Counted from the stretch's first letter, positions 5,706 to 13,146 are shown. The stretch is DNA of 13,146 nt from a bacterium (GCA_016930435.1 JAFGGQ010000069.1:1-13146), one strand, 5' to 3'. Numbers and translations are program-made. The notes: generated from the letters alone by a model not told the origin.

Positions 5706-8003
5706 TTATTTAATAATTACTAATTTCCCTTCCTGACTCTCCCCGCTTTCCTCATCGGTTACAACATAGATATAAATCCCACTTACTATGGCCTGGTCGT
5801 TCCGGGAAATAAGATCCCAGTCCTCGGTATCCAGGCCCATCTCACCGAAATCATGCTCTAATTCCTTGACCAGGTCGCCATCAACCGTAAAGATGCGGAT
5901 AGTAGCCTTTTGGGGAAGATTAAGAAAGCGGATCTTCCGGCTGTATTCGGTCCATTCCCGTGAGGGATCCTCCTCAATTACATAGCGTTCATCTATACGG
6001 TAAGGGTTGGGGACAACTGAGACCTTGTTCAGGGTGGAAGCGTCTCCCTTGGGAACCACTCGAATGGCGCTGTTACGCTTGTTCGATTCCAGTGAATTCA
6101 GCTTTTTAGAAACCTGTCCGAAGTCGAATGCGGTAACCACGAAATACATGTCTTTCCCTGCGAGCAGATTGTGAATAGTATATTTATACATCACTTTGGT
6201 AGTATCGCCCACCACGAATGTGGTCTCCTCGGGCGGCCAGTAGTTATATCCATAAGCTTCCCTGACATAGGTGCTATCTTCATCGCTGCCGGGTACCCGG
6301 TATGTATCCGTTCCCGGGCTTTTGACCAGCGTATCCACCCAGGCTCCCAGGGAATCCCGGGATTTGAAATTGACCTTATCCCATGAGCGGAGCATGGTAT
6401 AATATCTATCAAGGTTCGCTTCTGCGGCCCACACCCGGTAACCTTCAAAATCCTTCAATCCGGTGATCGGGTCCACAAACTGTTCGGACCGCGAATGCTC
6501 TACAATAGTTCCCCCTGAACCGTCTGGATAATAGAGTGAATCCAGCCAGAAAAGTGTTACCTTATTGTCGTAAGTAGTATAGAATACTTCCGGTTCCGGA
6601 GGAGGCATGGGCCCCTGGTAATCATTCTCGAAAACCAGCTTGCACCAGTTTGCGGTATAAGCCAGATTGGTTTTGTTATATTTATCTGGGTCTGGATCAT
6701 CCGCGGGATTGGTGGGATCAAAATGAAAATCTTCAGCAACCATAAAGGCTATGGAAACCTTGACGGAATCGGAAACTGGAACGTTGAGGGGTCCAAAGGA
6801 CAACAAGAACCGGGTATCGTATCCATTTTGCAAATTTGGGCCCTGGTCCGGAGGTGGTTCCAGCCATCTGCTGCTGGTACTGGAGTCCACCACTTCGGTT
6901 TGATCGTAATCAAATTCCTTATTGCTCATAATGATGTATTTATTAGCCAGACCATCGGGTGTTCCGTCAAAGGGTTCGAATGGTCTCTGGTCCGGACCCC
7001 AGTCGTAGGTTTCGTCAACATTCGAGATCCACCAGTTAAAGGATGTTTCGATGTCCGGATTAGGGGTTTGGAGTACCATACATCCCATGGCACCGGTTGG
7101 ACTCTTGTTGGTAAAGCGGCCCAATGAGGGGTCTCCATCGTTATCCGCCAGCCAGGCAACGTTCACCTCGGTGGTGTCACCGGAATACGGGTCCACATAG
7201 TAGCGCATGAATCCTGTGACGTCATCCTGGGCATAATCATCGGTATCAATATGGCCTACATCCCCATCGATATAGATTCCGATATACATGTCTTCAAGTG
7301 TAATACTATCCCCGAAATACTGAGGGCGGATATTTTCAAATATATAATCGATAAAAACGAAGTTCTTGGAGTAATCGTATCCCCAGGAATAGCTTTTCTG
7401 GGTAACCTTCACACCCATAGGCCGGTGTTCCGGAGGTGTATAAGCGCTGTTGGTGACGGTATCCGAGAAGGTACACACAAAATCCTGCTGTGAAACCGCA
7501 TCCACGGAGTCCTCATAAATAGAGCGTTCAACGATGGAATCGCCGGGATCAGAACCGGGGAAAACCTGGTTGAAGTTGGTCTGCCAGCCGTCTTCGCCGA
7601 GACAGACCAGGGTGTCCCCTTCAACCACCGCACCGATCCATAATGCGCCCTGGAAGAGGTATTCTATACTGCTTCCACCGGGATATTCGGCGGAGGGAAG
7701 ACATGTTCCCATAGTCCATTCGCAGGAGCCGTGACTGCCGAAATCGGCAATACAGTAATAGGGATTATCGTCGCCCCGCTGGGAGCCGAAGAAGCCCCAG
7801 TTGCTTATCGTCATATAAAGGTCACCGGCACAATGGAATTTTTCCTGGGTATATGGTGCGCCGGCGGCAGCGGCTGTTACCCGGGCGAACTCCCGGTCGG
7901 GACCCTGGTCCTGATCAGCATTCGACTCCTCTGCCCAGAGAGGAAGGGAGCCTAATAACAGGATAAGTAAAATAATAACCTGATTTTTTAACTTATTAAT
8001 CAT
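5706..8003 (-). CDS. Exported surface protein with Fn3-like and FlgD/T9SS-like C-terminal domains
   Basis: A 765-residue secreted protein of no specific known function. The N-terminus is a signal peptide (MINKLKN, hydrophobic 8-21, probable cleavage after LWA24). Residues 55-420 form a large beta-rich region with conserved-looking TISNWG, LWIGAVV and an acidic IDGDVGHIDTDD patch (245-256). An Fn3-like domain spans about 468-630 (KVTLFWLD ... FEGYRVWAA ... MYFVVTAFD). Residues 660-765 open with VVPNPYR and contain IRIFTVDGDLV and SGIYIYVV, the pattern of FlgD-Ig-like C-terminal domains that often act as type IX secretion sorting signals in FCB bacteria. Eight cysteines could make disulfides. 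Start chosen at ATG 8003, where AAGGGGG lies 5 bases upstream; in-frame starts at 8027 and 8030 lack such a site and would add a poor leader. The gene lies 36 bases after the receptor gene. Confidence 0.8.
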   Translation of the reverse strand: MINKLKNQVIILLILLLGSLPLWAEESNADQDQGPDREFARVTAAAAGAPYTQEKFHCAGDLYMTISNWGFFGSQRGDDNPYYCIADFGSHGSCEWTMGTCLPSAEYPGGSSIEYLFQGALWIGAVVEGDTLVCLGEDGWQTNFNQVFPGSDPGDSIVERSIYEDSVDAVSQQDFVCTFSDTVTNSAYTPPEHRPMGVKVTQKSYSWGYDYSKNFVFIDYIFENIRPQYFGDSITLEDMYIGIYIDGDVGHIDTDDYAQDDVTGFMRYYVDPYSGDTTEVNVAWLADNDGDPSLGRFTNKSPTGAMGCMVLQTPNPDIETSFNWWISNVDETYDWGPDQRPFEPFDGTPDGLANKYIIMSNKEFDYDQTEVVDSSTSSRWLEPPPDQGPNLQNGYDTRFLLSFGPLNVPVSDSVKVSIAFMVAEDFHFDPTNPADDPDPDKYNKTNLAYTANWCKLVFENDYQGPMPPPEPEVFYTTYDNKVTLFWLDSLYYPDGSGGTIVEHSRSEQFVDPITGLKDFEGYRVWAAEANLDRYYTMLRSWDKVNFKSRDSLGAWVDTLVKSPGTDTYRVPGSDEDSTYVREAYGYNYWPPEETTFVVGDTTKVMYKYTIHNLLAGKDMYFVVTAFDFGQVSKKLNSLESNKRNSAIRVVPKGDASTLNKVSVVPNPYRIDERYVIEEDPSREWTEYSRKIRFLNLPQKATIRIFTVDGDLVKELEHDFGEMGLDTEDWDLISRNDQAIVSGIYIYVVTDEESGESQEGKLVIIK

Positions 8004-8008
8004 TACAT

Positions 8009-8015
8009 CCCCCTT
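8009..8015 (-). promoter_or_regulatory. Ribosome-binding site fixing the ATG at 8003
   Basis: Minus-strand AAGGGGG, one base off AAGGAGG, 5 bases before the ATG. Using the in-frame TTG (8030) or ATG (8027) would place this site inside the coding region. Confidence 0.6.
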
Positions 8016-8039
8016 AGGGTTATTCATCAATTAGGTTAA

Positions 8040-11000
8040 TTACCATTTTAATTCCAGAGCCACCTTGATATTCCTTCCGGCGCTCCAGCGTGAGGGATCC
8101 TTATCTACATCGCGTTCGATATATTCAATCTCGCCGGTATCCGGGTCCTCAACAAAGTAGGCGATATCGGGCAATCCGGTATCAGAATAAACATATTGAA
8201 CATTGCGTCTGTTGGTGACATTGTCCATCTGTATGACGAAGGAATATTTAAAGCCTTTGAAGGAAAAATCTTTATTAAATCGGGTATCCAGGGAGTAGGC
8301 ATCAGGCATTCGGAGGGCATTGGTCCGTTCCCAATCCTTTTCACCCGGGCGTACGGTGTAATTGGGGTTCCTTGCAGAGGGGGTGTATGGGAACCCGCTG
8401 CCGTACTGAAAGACCCAGTTCCAGCCCCATTTATCTGGCAATTTCAAACCCAGGACCTTGGGATGATCACCCTCCCTGACCCGGTAGTCCAGAAGCAGGG
8501 ATAGCTTGTGGCGGCGGTCCCAATCCAGGGGAAGATCCCGTAAGGGAATAGCGGTTTGATCAAAAATAGCATCATAACCAGAGCGGTCCGAAGAACTTTT
8601 GCCGTTGGCAAAGGCGAACTGATAATCCATCGATGCGGACCAGAATTTGCTGTAATGCTTATCGATGGTAAATTCCAACCCTCGGGAACGGGCATAATCC
8701 AAATTTTTATAAACGCTTTGCTGCACCGGGCCCAGTGAAGCCGTTGATGTGTTGATTAAATCATAGATATCCTTAAAATAGCCGGAAAGCTGAAAGGTAA
8801 TGTCCATAGTAGGAGCATAGGCGATCCCTATCTCGTAAGATACAGTTTTTTCATAATCCAGGTTGGGATTGCCTAGCAATCTTCCCGCTCGTGAGGCCTG
8901 GGTGGGCATCTGATAGAAAAGGTCATAGCTGGGAAGCTGATAAAAATGGCCATAAGAAAAGAAGAGCTTGGCGCGGTTGGTTATCGGGTATGACATTCCC
9001 AATCGTGGACTCAGTTTGATCCGGTTTTCAACTACCTGTTCTTCATCCCACCATTCTTCCATATTATAGGTGAGCAAGGATTCCACGGAATCCACTTTTA
9101 CTTCACCTGCCTGGAAGAAGAGGTCGGCCCTCAATCCTATATTGGCAATGAAACCTCCATACTCCATTTTATCCTGAAGGTAGAGGGAGAGGTTCTTGGG
9201 GGTCCTTTCATAGAAGCTTCGAAAAATACCGTGTTCCGGATAATCGTTATTATCGGGCACGCCGTCATAACGGAACTCCGGGTACTGGATCATCTGCATG
9301 TCCATCTGAACCCACCTAAATTCAAATCCGGTTTTAAAGTAGTTGTTTTCGTTCACCTGTGAGGCGATGTCTCCTTTCACAAACCATGTATTAGAGCTTC
9401 TGTTCTGCCAGTGAGCCCAGCGATCGTAGCCGCGGTCCACAAATCCATCTGTTTCATCATGCTGCCCGTTCCGGTTGCTATCAACAAAAGGTTCCCATTC
9501 GTCCCTGATACCGTTAGGTCCGTCATAAATACCATTATCATTGAGGTCCAAAAAGGGTTCTCCGGGTTCCATGTAATCCACTCCGGGGTCCCATTCCCCG
9601 TTGCCGTTCACGTCTATGTAATCGTATATACCATTGCCATTGAGGTCCAGATAATCACAGAACATATTGGGATAATCAAAATAATCGTCGTGATCGACAT
9701 CGTTGTAATCAGCTCCGGAAGATGGCAGTCGTCCCCCGAAAACACCGCCGTAAACCGATTGCCAGCCTTGCCAGTAAGTAGCCCATTCCACGGTGTAGTC
9801 TTCATCCCACCGGTACTGAGGGTTCAGAACGTACTCGTTGATATCAACGATCCCATTCCCGTTGTAGTCGTTCCAAAAGGTATCGATAATAATGCCTGCC
9901 TGAAAGAAGTCAGCGGAGGGATCGGTGGAATTATAGGCATAAGGAATGCCATCCAAAAAAGGTTCGCCATCCATGAATGATTCGGCGCGGTCGGTAGGAT
10001 AATAGGTAATAGGTGAGTTGAAATTGGTTTGACGGGGTTCGAAGGTATTATTATAATTGGCGTCGTACCAGGGTTCTTCTCCGGGCTGCGGCGGCCGTCC
10101 ATCAACATAGATAGTATCGTAACGGATGGAGTCCGAGCCGGTTGTACTCACATGGTATGTATCAATTCTCTCCACCATGGGTCTCCAGTATTCATTCCAG
10201 TCCCAAACCCCGTTTCGGTTAGTGTCCCACCACTGCACCCGGACCTGGGGAATACCGTCACCATTGAGGTCAACCCAGTCATCCAGGCGGTTATACTCGG
10301 TGGTATCCACATCGAAGTCGTCAGGGGTCTGTCCCCCTGGTTCATAGCTCAACTTGGTGAAGAAATTTCCTACCTTAAATTCATAAAAGGTGCGGGGAGA
10401 AAGGCTGTGTGTTATAGCCAGATTTACCTGGGTACTCTGCCGATCATAGATATGGGCGGTCATAGGGGTGTAGTAAAAGGTCCAGTCCCAGATCCGGGAG
10501 CGTGTCCATCCGCCACCAAAACTGACTATATATTTAAAAGATGGAGATAATTGCTGTTTTAACTTGAGGGTCAGGGAATAGTTATTATAGCGTCTTTCGG
10601 GGAAGAAACCATACCAGCCGTAATCGATCTTATATGGAGTGGAAATATCTTCATTGGTAGGATCATGGCTTTCGATGTCAAATACCTTGTTATAGGGCAA
10701 GCTGGTCTCGGTATTTTCACCGGTTACCGAAAAGAAATAGCTTATCCTTTTAGAACGTGGCATTTCCAATCCCAACAGTGGCAACAACTTAGTAGAGATG
10801 GGTTCCGGGCCGCTAAGCGAAATATCCAGGCGGTCAAGATTATTGGAGTACTTGCCCATCAGATGATCCATTTTATAGGCTAAACTGCCGGAGAATTTGT
10901 TTGGATCCCCTTCCTTTGTTATGTAGGTAATGATACCGGAGAGGGCGTTTCCATATTCGGCTTCATAACTTCCCGTCTTTACCGACACCTCCTGGACGCT

Positions 11001-11597
11001 GGCAGTTGAGGGCTCTATAGCCTGGGCACCGGAAATAGGATCGTTCACGGGCATACCATCGACCAGGTAAGAGACTTCTCCGCCCCGGCCGCCACGAAGG
11101 TGAGTTTCACCATCCCGGGTAACAATTCCCGCTTTGGTATTCAGTATCTGGCTTATGCTTTCCACCGGCTGACTTTCTATCGCCTCGGCAGTAAGCTTGG
11201 TCTCCGTTGCGGTAACATCCTGCTCAATAGGACGAACATCAAAAACCACTACCTTCTCACCACGGATGGCTTTGGTGGACATTCTAAAATTTTGCTCTGT
11301 AGTACGGTCGCTATAGACCGGAACATCCTTCACGGTCAGCGTATCATAACCGATGGCTGTTATCTGGAGACTGTAAAGCCCCGGGGGAAGATTCAGAATA
11401 AAGTAATTACCATCCAGGTCGGTAGCGGCTCCATAAGGCTGATTAAGTACATTCACATTAGCCCCGATGATGGATTTCCCCGTTTCACCATCGGTAACAT
11501 TGCCCTGTATCTTGCCTGTAGTACCCGCCCATACCAGAACGATAAGGCATGCTAAAATAATAAAAGGGAGCAAAAACCCGGTTCTTTTTATAAGCAT
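8040..11597 (-). CDS. TonB-dependent receptor with CarboxypepD-reg-like domain and long extracellular insert
   Basis: A 1185-residue outer-membrane receptor that would import a ligand using TonB-ExbBD energy. Order of parts: signal peptide (1-24, ends VWA); CarboxypepD-regulatory-like beta-sandwich (28-107; GNVTDGETGKSIIGANV, GYDTLTVKDV); a possible TonB box (114-121, EKVVVFDV); plug domain (about 130-235; LRGGRGGEVSYLVDGMPVND, YGNALSGIITYITKEG); then the barrel to the terminal Trp. Between two barrel strands, residues 421-733 form an unusually long, acidic insertion with nine DxNxNG-type loops. A GAGGAGG site lies 5 bases before the ATG. First gene of the four-gene cluster. Length exceeds most TonB receptors mainly because of the insert. 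The domain layout is SusC-like, but no SusD-type partner is recognisable; the lipoprotein at 2872-4686 does not look like SusD. Ligand unknown. Confidence 0.92.
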   Translation of the reverse strand: MLIKRTGFLLPFIILACLIVLVWAGTTGKIQGNVTDGETGKSIIGANVNVLNQPYGAATDLDGNYFILNLPPGLYSLQITAIGYDTLTVKDVPVYSDRTTEQNFRMSTKAIRGEKVVVFDVRPIEQDVTATETKLTAEAIESQPVESISQILNTKAGIVTRDGETHLRGGRGGEVSYLVDGMPVNDPISGAQAIEPSTASVQEVSVKTGSYEAEYGNALSGIITYITKEGDPNKFSGSLAYKMDHLMGKYSNNLDRLDISLSGPEPISTKLLPLLGLEMPRSKRISYFFSVTGENTETSLPYNKVFDIESHDPTNEDISTPYKIDYGWYGFFPERRYNNYSLTLKLKQQLSPSFKYIVSFGGGWTRSRIWDWTFYYTPMTAHIYDRQSTQVNLAITHSLSPRTFYEFKVGNFFTKLSYEPGGQTPDDFDVDTTEYNRLDDWVDLNGDGIPQVRVQWWDTNRNGVWDWNEYWRPMVERIDTYHVSTTGSDSIRYDTIYVDGRPPQPGEEPWYDANYNNTFEPRQTNFNSPITYYPTDRAESFMDGEPFLDGIPYAYNSTDPSADFFQAGIIIDTFWNDYNGNGIVDINEYVLNPQYRWDEDYTVEWATYWQGWQSVYGGVFGGRLPSSGADYNDVDHDDYFDYPNMFCDYLDLNGNGIYDYIDVNGNGEWDPGVDYMEPGEPFLDLNDNGIYDGPNGIRDEWEPFVDSNRNGQHDETDGFVDRGYDRWAHWQNRSSNTWFVKGDIASQVNENNYFKTGFEFRWVQMDMQMIQYPEFRYDGVPDNNDYPEHGIFRSFYERTPKNLSLYLQDKMEYGGFIANIGLRADLFFQAGEVKVDSVESLLTYNMEEWWDEEQVVENRIKLSPRLGMSYPITNRAKLFFSYGHFYQLPSYDLFYQMPTQASRAGRLLGNPNLDYEKTVSYEIGIAYAPTMDITFQLSGYFKDIYDLINTSTASLGPVQQSVYKNLDYARSRGLEFTIDKHYSKFWSASMDYQFAFANGKSSSDRSGYDAIFDQTAIPLRDLPLDWDRRHKLSLLLDYRVREGDHPKVLGLKLPDKWGWNWVFQYGSGFPYTPSARNPNYTVRPGEKDWERTNALRMPDAYSLDTRFNKDFSFKGFKYSFVIQMDNVTNRRNVQYVYSDTGLPDIAYFVEDPDTGEIEYIERDVDKDPSRWSAGRNIKVALELKW
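9447..10271 (-). other. Nine DxNxNG calcium-binding-like loops in the receptor insert
   Basis: Receptor residues 443-717 contain nine loops of the EF-hand/thrombospondin-3 type, starting at D443, D458, D512, D577, D633, D651, D662, D684 and D706. Those at 458 (DTNRNGVWDWNE) and 577 (DYNGNGIVDINE) fit all 12 positions with a final Glu; others keep D-x-N/D-x-N/D-G-x-x-D. At the DNA level parts repeat too: CATTGAGGTCCA occurs at 9539 and 9638, and its first ten bases at 10262. The insert is flanked by typical barrel strands, so it should be extracellular. Calcium binding is inferred from the motif. Confidence 0.8.
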
Positions 11598-11650
11598 TTA
11601 TTCCTCCTCAAATTTGATTTACTAATATACTAATCTAAAATAGAAAAATT

Positions 11651-11679
11651 AAAATAGAATTAACAATTCTCAATGTCAA
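11651..11679 (-). promoter_or_regulatory. Promoter of the receptor-led four-gene cluster
   Basis: On the minus strand TTGACA (11679-11674), a 17-base spacer and TATTTT (11656-11651, four of six consensus bases). The -35 lies inside the last codons of the upstream LipM/LplA-type gene. Transcription would start near 11644, giving a leader of about 47 bases before the ATG at 11597. Confidence 0.6.
11656..11670. promoter_or_regulatory. Perfect palindrome in the promoter spacer (operator or terminator stem)
   Basis: AGAATT-AAC-AATTCT is a perfect 6-base inverted repeat with a 3-base centre, sitting between the -35 and -10 elements of the receptor promoter and across the stop codon of the upstream gene. 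It could be an operator for the cluster. On the minus strand it is followed by ATTTTAATTTTT, so it could instead be a weak AT-rich terminator for the upstream gene. The sequence alone does not decide. Confidence 0.4.
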
Positions 11680-12469
11680 GAACTATTTGCTTTTTAAAGG
11701 GGTAAAATTCATTCAATTTTAACAGTCTATTTACCGAATCATTATAATCATCGTTGGAATCAAATTCCTCGAAATCAACCTCGAATTTTCGGCTGAAGCT
11801 TTCGGTCAGACACTTAATCAACTGGCTTCGTTGTGGAATTCTGCCTAATATCTCCTGGAGTGAGATGCTTTTGTTTTGCAGGAGCGATGAACCCTGTCTT
11901 TGAAGGGTATAATTTTCCAGGTGCAGGTAGGTTTGGTCTATCAGGATGGTCCCCTGTTGGATCAGCCCGGTATTAACCCTGCGCTGGGCGCTGCCGATCA
12001 CTTTTTTACCCTCGACTACAACCTCGTAACGGCTGGTAGAAGCAAAGCATGAGGGGTTGCTGTATAGATTCCGTTCCCCACGCCCGTATTGAGCCTGGAT
12101 TCCCATCAGCCGAAGGCCTTCTACAAGGGCCTCGCTTATTACCCGGTAGCTTTCCATAATGCTTAATTTCAGGATCGGGTGCTCCCCCGGCAGGGTAACC
12201 GAATATGTAAGTTCGCCTTCGTGATATATCGCACGGCCTCCGGTGGGGCGCCTTACCACCGGGAGATCGGCATCAATGATGCTGGCAGTATTAAGCTGGT
12301 CCATAGATTGGGACCAGCCTATGGTCAAAGCCGGTTGATCCCAGCCATAAAAACGGAGTACCGGCCGGCCGGAATGCCGCAATAAAACCCAATCAGCAGC
12401 CATATTATAAGGTCCGGTATGTGGGCCGTCAGTTATCAAACTCCAATTTTGCATCGAATTGAAGGGCAT
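11660..12469 (-). CDS. Octanoyltransferase LipM / lipoate-protein ligase A family protein
   Basis: A 269-residue cytoplasmic protein of the BPL/LplA/LipB fold, which attaches octanoyl or lipoyl groups to lipoyl-domain proteins such as the E2 subunits and GcvH. The acyl-binding motif is RRPTGGRAIYHEGELTYS (73-90) and the catalytic-lysine motif is GKKVIGSAQRR (154-164), followed by a Gln-rich 'QQGTILID' strand. A Cys at 141 in NPSCFAS sits where LipM/LipL-type octanoyl or amido-transferases carry their acyl-accepting cysteine, and the GGRA-x-x-H-E-G-E-L-T-Y-S form fits LipM better than E. coli LplA. Length matches LipM (about 280) and lacks the extra C-terminal domain of E. coli LplA. The ATG at 12469 has no clear Shine-Dalgarno; Met6 (12454) is possible. 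It lies 39 bases after the DUF4438 gene, probably co-transcribed. Octanoyltransferase versus ligase is unproven. Confidence 0.87.
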   Translation of the reverse strand: MPFNSMQNWSLITDGPHTGPYNMAADWVLLRHSGRPVLRFYGWDQPALTIGWSQSMDQLNTASIIDADLPVVRRPTGGRAIYHEGELTYSVTLPGEHPILKLSIMESYRVISEALVEGLRLMGIQAQYGRGERNLYSNPSCFASTSRYEVVVEGKKVIGSAQRRVNTGLIQQGTILIDQTYLHLENYTLQRQGSSLLQNKSISLQEILGRIPQRSQLIKCLTESFSRKFEVDFEEFDSNDDYNDSVNRLLKLNEFYPFKKQIVLDIENC

Positions 12470-12508
12470 AGAAGCAACTTTTTTATTTTTTGGATTATCC
12501 GGTAAATA

Positions 12509-13146
12509 CTATTTCTTCTTTCGGAAACGGCCTATTTTCAGGACTTTGCCAATATTGGCATTCAGATCCAGCCGGGGTTCGATCAGCGGTTTCGCAGATG
12601 ATAAAAGTGTGGTGATTCCAGGTCCATGACCGGCCAGCTCACAGTCACCGTGGATAATTATCCCAATGGTCACCGCACCCTCCCGGTAACTTCGGCCGTA
12701 AACATTGTCATGGTTCATAATGGCAACAAAATCACCGAAACGAAGGTCCATGAGTTTATGCTTTTTCAGATAACCCTGGTCCGTGGTCATCAGATCATAA
12801 TCGCCGGTGCCCATGGATAATGATCCCACTCCGGAACCCATCAACTCGCCAGGAACTATCCCGGCAACCGGGACAACTATCCTGCCATCCCTTTCGGAAA
12901 TCCCCATCTTCTCAAAGAGGTTGGGATCCAGGTTATAGAGATAGACATCAGGATAATCCAACAATTTAAATCCCTGGCCATATCCTTTAATTAGTATTTT
13001 GTCCTCCATGGTCAACTTCTGCAGGGTTTCATCAGGAAAATCAATCATAACATGTTCAGCGCCTCCATGGTGCCCGGTTACTACGCCGGTATCACCTTTA
13101 GCATCGCCGCTTACTACTTTGGCTTCGTTGCCCACACAGGCATAAA
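12509..13146 (-). CDS. DUF4438 family protein (5'-truncated by the window edge)
   Basis: The frame stays open to the right edge, and the residues before the GTG at 13135 (Tyr-Ala-Cys) fit the family consensus around 'CVGNEAKVVSGDAKG', so that GTG is an internal valine and the true start lies beyond the window; roughly 80 N-terminal residues are missing if it has the usual length near 290. Recognisable family blocks are GNEAKVVSGDAKGDTGVVTG, HVMIDFPDE, IKGYGQGFKLLDYPDV, NLDPNLFEKM and, near the end, GIIIHGDCELAGHGPG. The basic tail is RFRKKK. No signal peptide or membrane segment is visible in the part present. The family is of unknown function and has a solved Thermotoga structure (TM1086, from memory). 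It precedes the LipM/LplA-type gene on the same strand by 39 bases, suggesting joint transcription. Confidence 0.88.
   Translation of the reverse strand, partial: YACVGNEAKVVSGDAKGDTGVVTGHHGGAEHVMIDFPDETLQKLTMEDKILIKGYGQGFKLLDYPDVYLYNLDPNLFEKMGISERDGRIVVPVAGIVPGELMGSGVGSLSMGTGDYDLMTTDQGYLKKHKLMDLRFGDFVAIMNHDNVYGRSYREGAVTIGIIIHGDCELAGHGPGITTLLSSAKPLIEPRLDLNANIGKVLKIGRFRKKK

Noticed and set aside
6723-7127. Plus-strand open frame of 134 codons
   Set aside because: Shadow of the 765-residue exported protein gene, without start signals.
9411-9980. Long plus-strand open frame (189 codons) antisense to the receptor insert
   Set aside because: It mirrors the repetitive DxNxNG-coding stretch, giving a low-complexity Val/Ile-rich product with no ribosome-binding site; the opposite strand has a clear homologous gene.
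10029-10550. Plus-strand open frame of 173 codons
   Set aside because: Antisense to the receptor, no family resemblance and no translation signal.
11100-11555. Plus-strand open frame of 151 codons
   Set aside because: Antisense to the receptor plug and N-terminal domain, which are strongly recognisable on the minus strand.
8040-11597. SusC/SusD-type polysaccharide utilisation locus
   Set aside because: The receptor has a SusC-like domain order, but no SusD-like protein or carbohydrate-active enzyme is found in the window.
13133-13135. GTG as the start of the DUF4438 protein
   Set aside because: The frame remains open upstream to the window edge, and the preceding residues Tyr-Ala-Cys continue the family consensus, so this is an internal valine.

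Overview
The window looks like chromosomal DNA from a Gram-negative-type bacterium of the FCB assemblage. Supporting this are a TonB-dependent receptor with an N-terminal carboxypeptidase-regulatory-like domain, a PorV/PorQ-type outer-membrane barrel, and a large exported protein with a 'VVPNPYR' + FlgD/T9SS-like C-terminal domain. The clear AGGAGG ribosome-binding sites and TTGACA/TATAAT promoters are unlike Bacteroidota proper. They point to another FCB lineage such as Marinimicrobia, KSB1 or Calditrichota; this placement is inference. No RNA gene, transposase or CRISPR array is visible, and the region reads as ordinary chromosome apart from its surface-protein operon.

Layout. Bases 1-220 hold no gene, only a possible dispersed-repeat fragment and an extended -10 promoter. 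Then comes a ZIP-family metal transporter (221-1048, +). A small acidic lipoprotein with an LppM-like N-terminus follows (1141-1866, -). It is separated by a 313-base AT-rich divergent regulatory region from radC (2180-2854, +), which has a textbook sigma-70-type promoter.

From 11597 down to 2872 on the minus strand lies a compact four-gene cluster with gaps of only 36-52 bases. In order of transcription it encodes a 1185-residue TonB-dependent receptor, a 765-residue exported protein with an Fn3-like region and a C-terminal sorting-type domain, a PorV/PorQ barrel, and a 604-residue lipoprotein with a glutamine-amidotransferase-like region. It is probably one operon, with a good promoter at 11651-11679. 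Upstream on the same strand are a LipM/LplA-type protein (11660-12469) and the 5'-truncated end of a DUF4438 protein that runs off the right edge (12509-13146).

How the genes may work together: the four-gene cluster carries the parts of a cell-surface assembly, namely an energised outer-membrane channel, a secreted or surface-displayed partner, a PorV-type barrel that could handle that partner, and a lipid-anchored accessory protein. The standout is a roughly 310-residue insertion in the receptor barrel, predicted to be an extracellular loop, with nine DxNxNGxxD-type calcium-binding-like loops. The last lipoprotein of the cluster ends with a perfect loop of the same type. A calcium-dependent surface module is the most interesting hypothesis here. 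The remaining genes (metal uptake, RadC, lipoyl metabolism, DUF4438) look like housekeeping neighbours.
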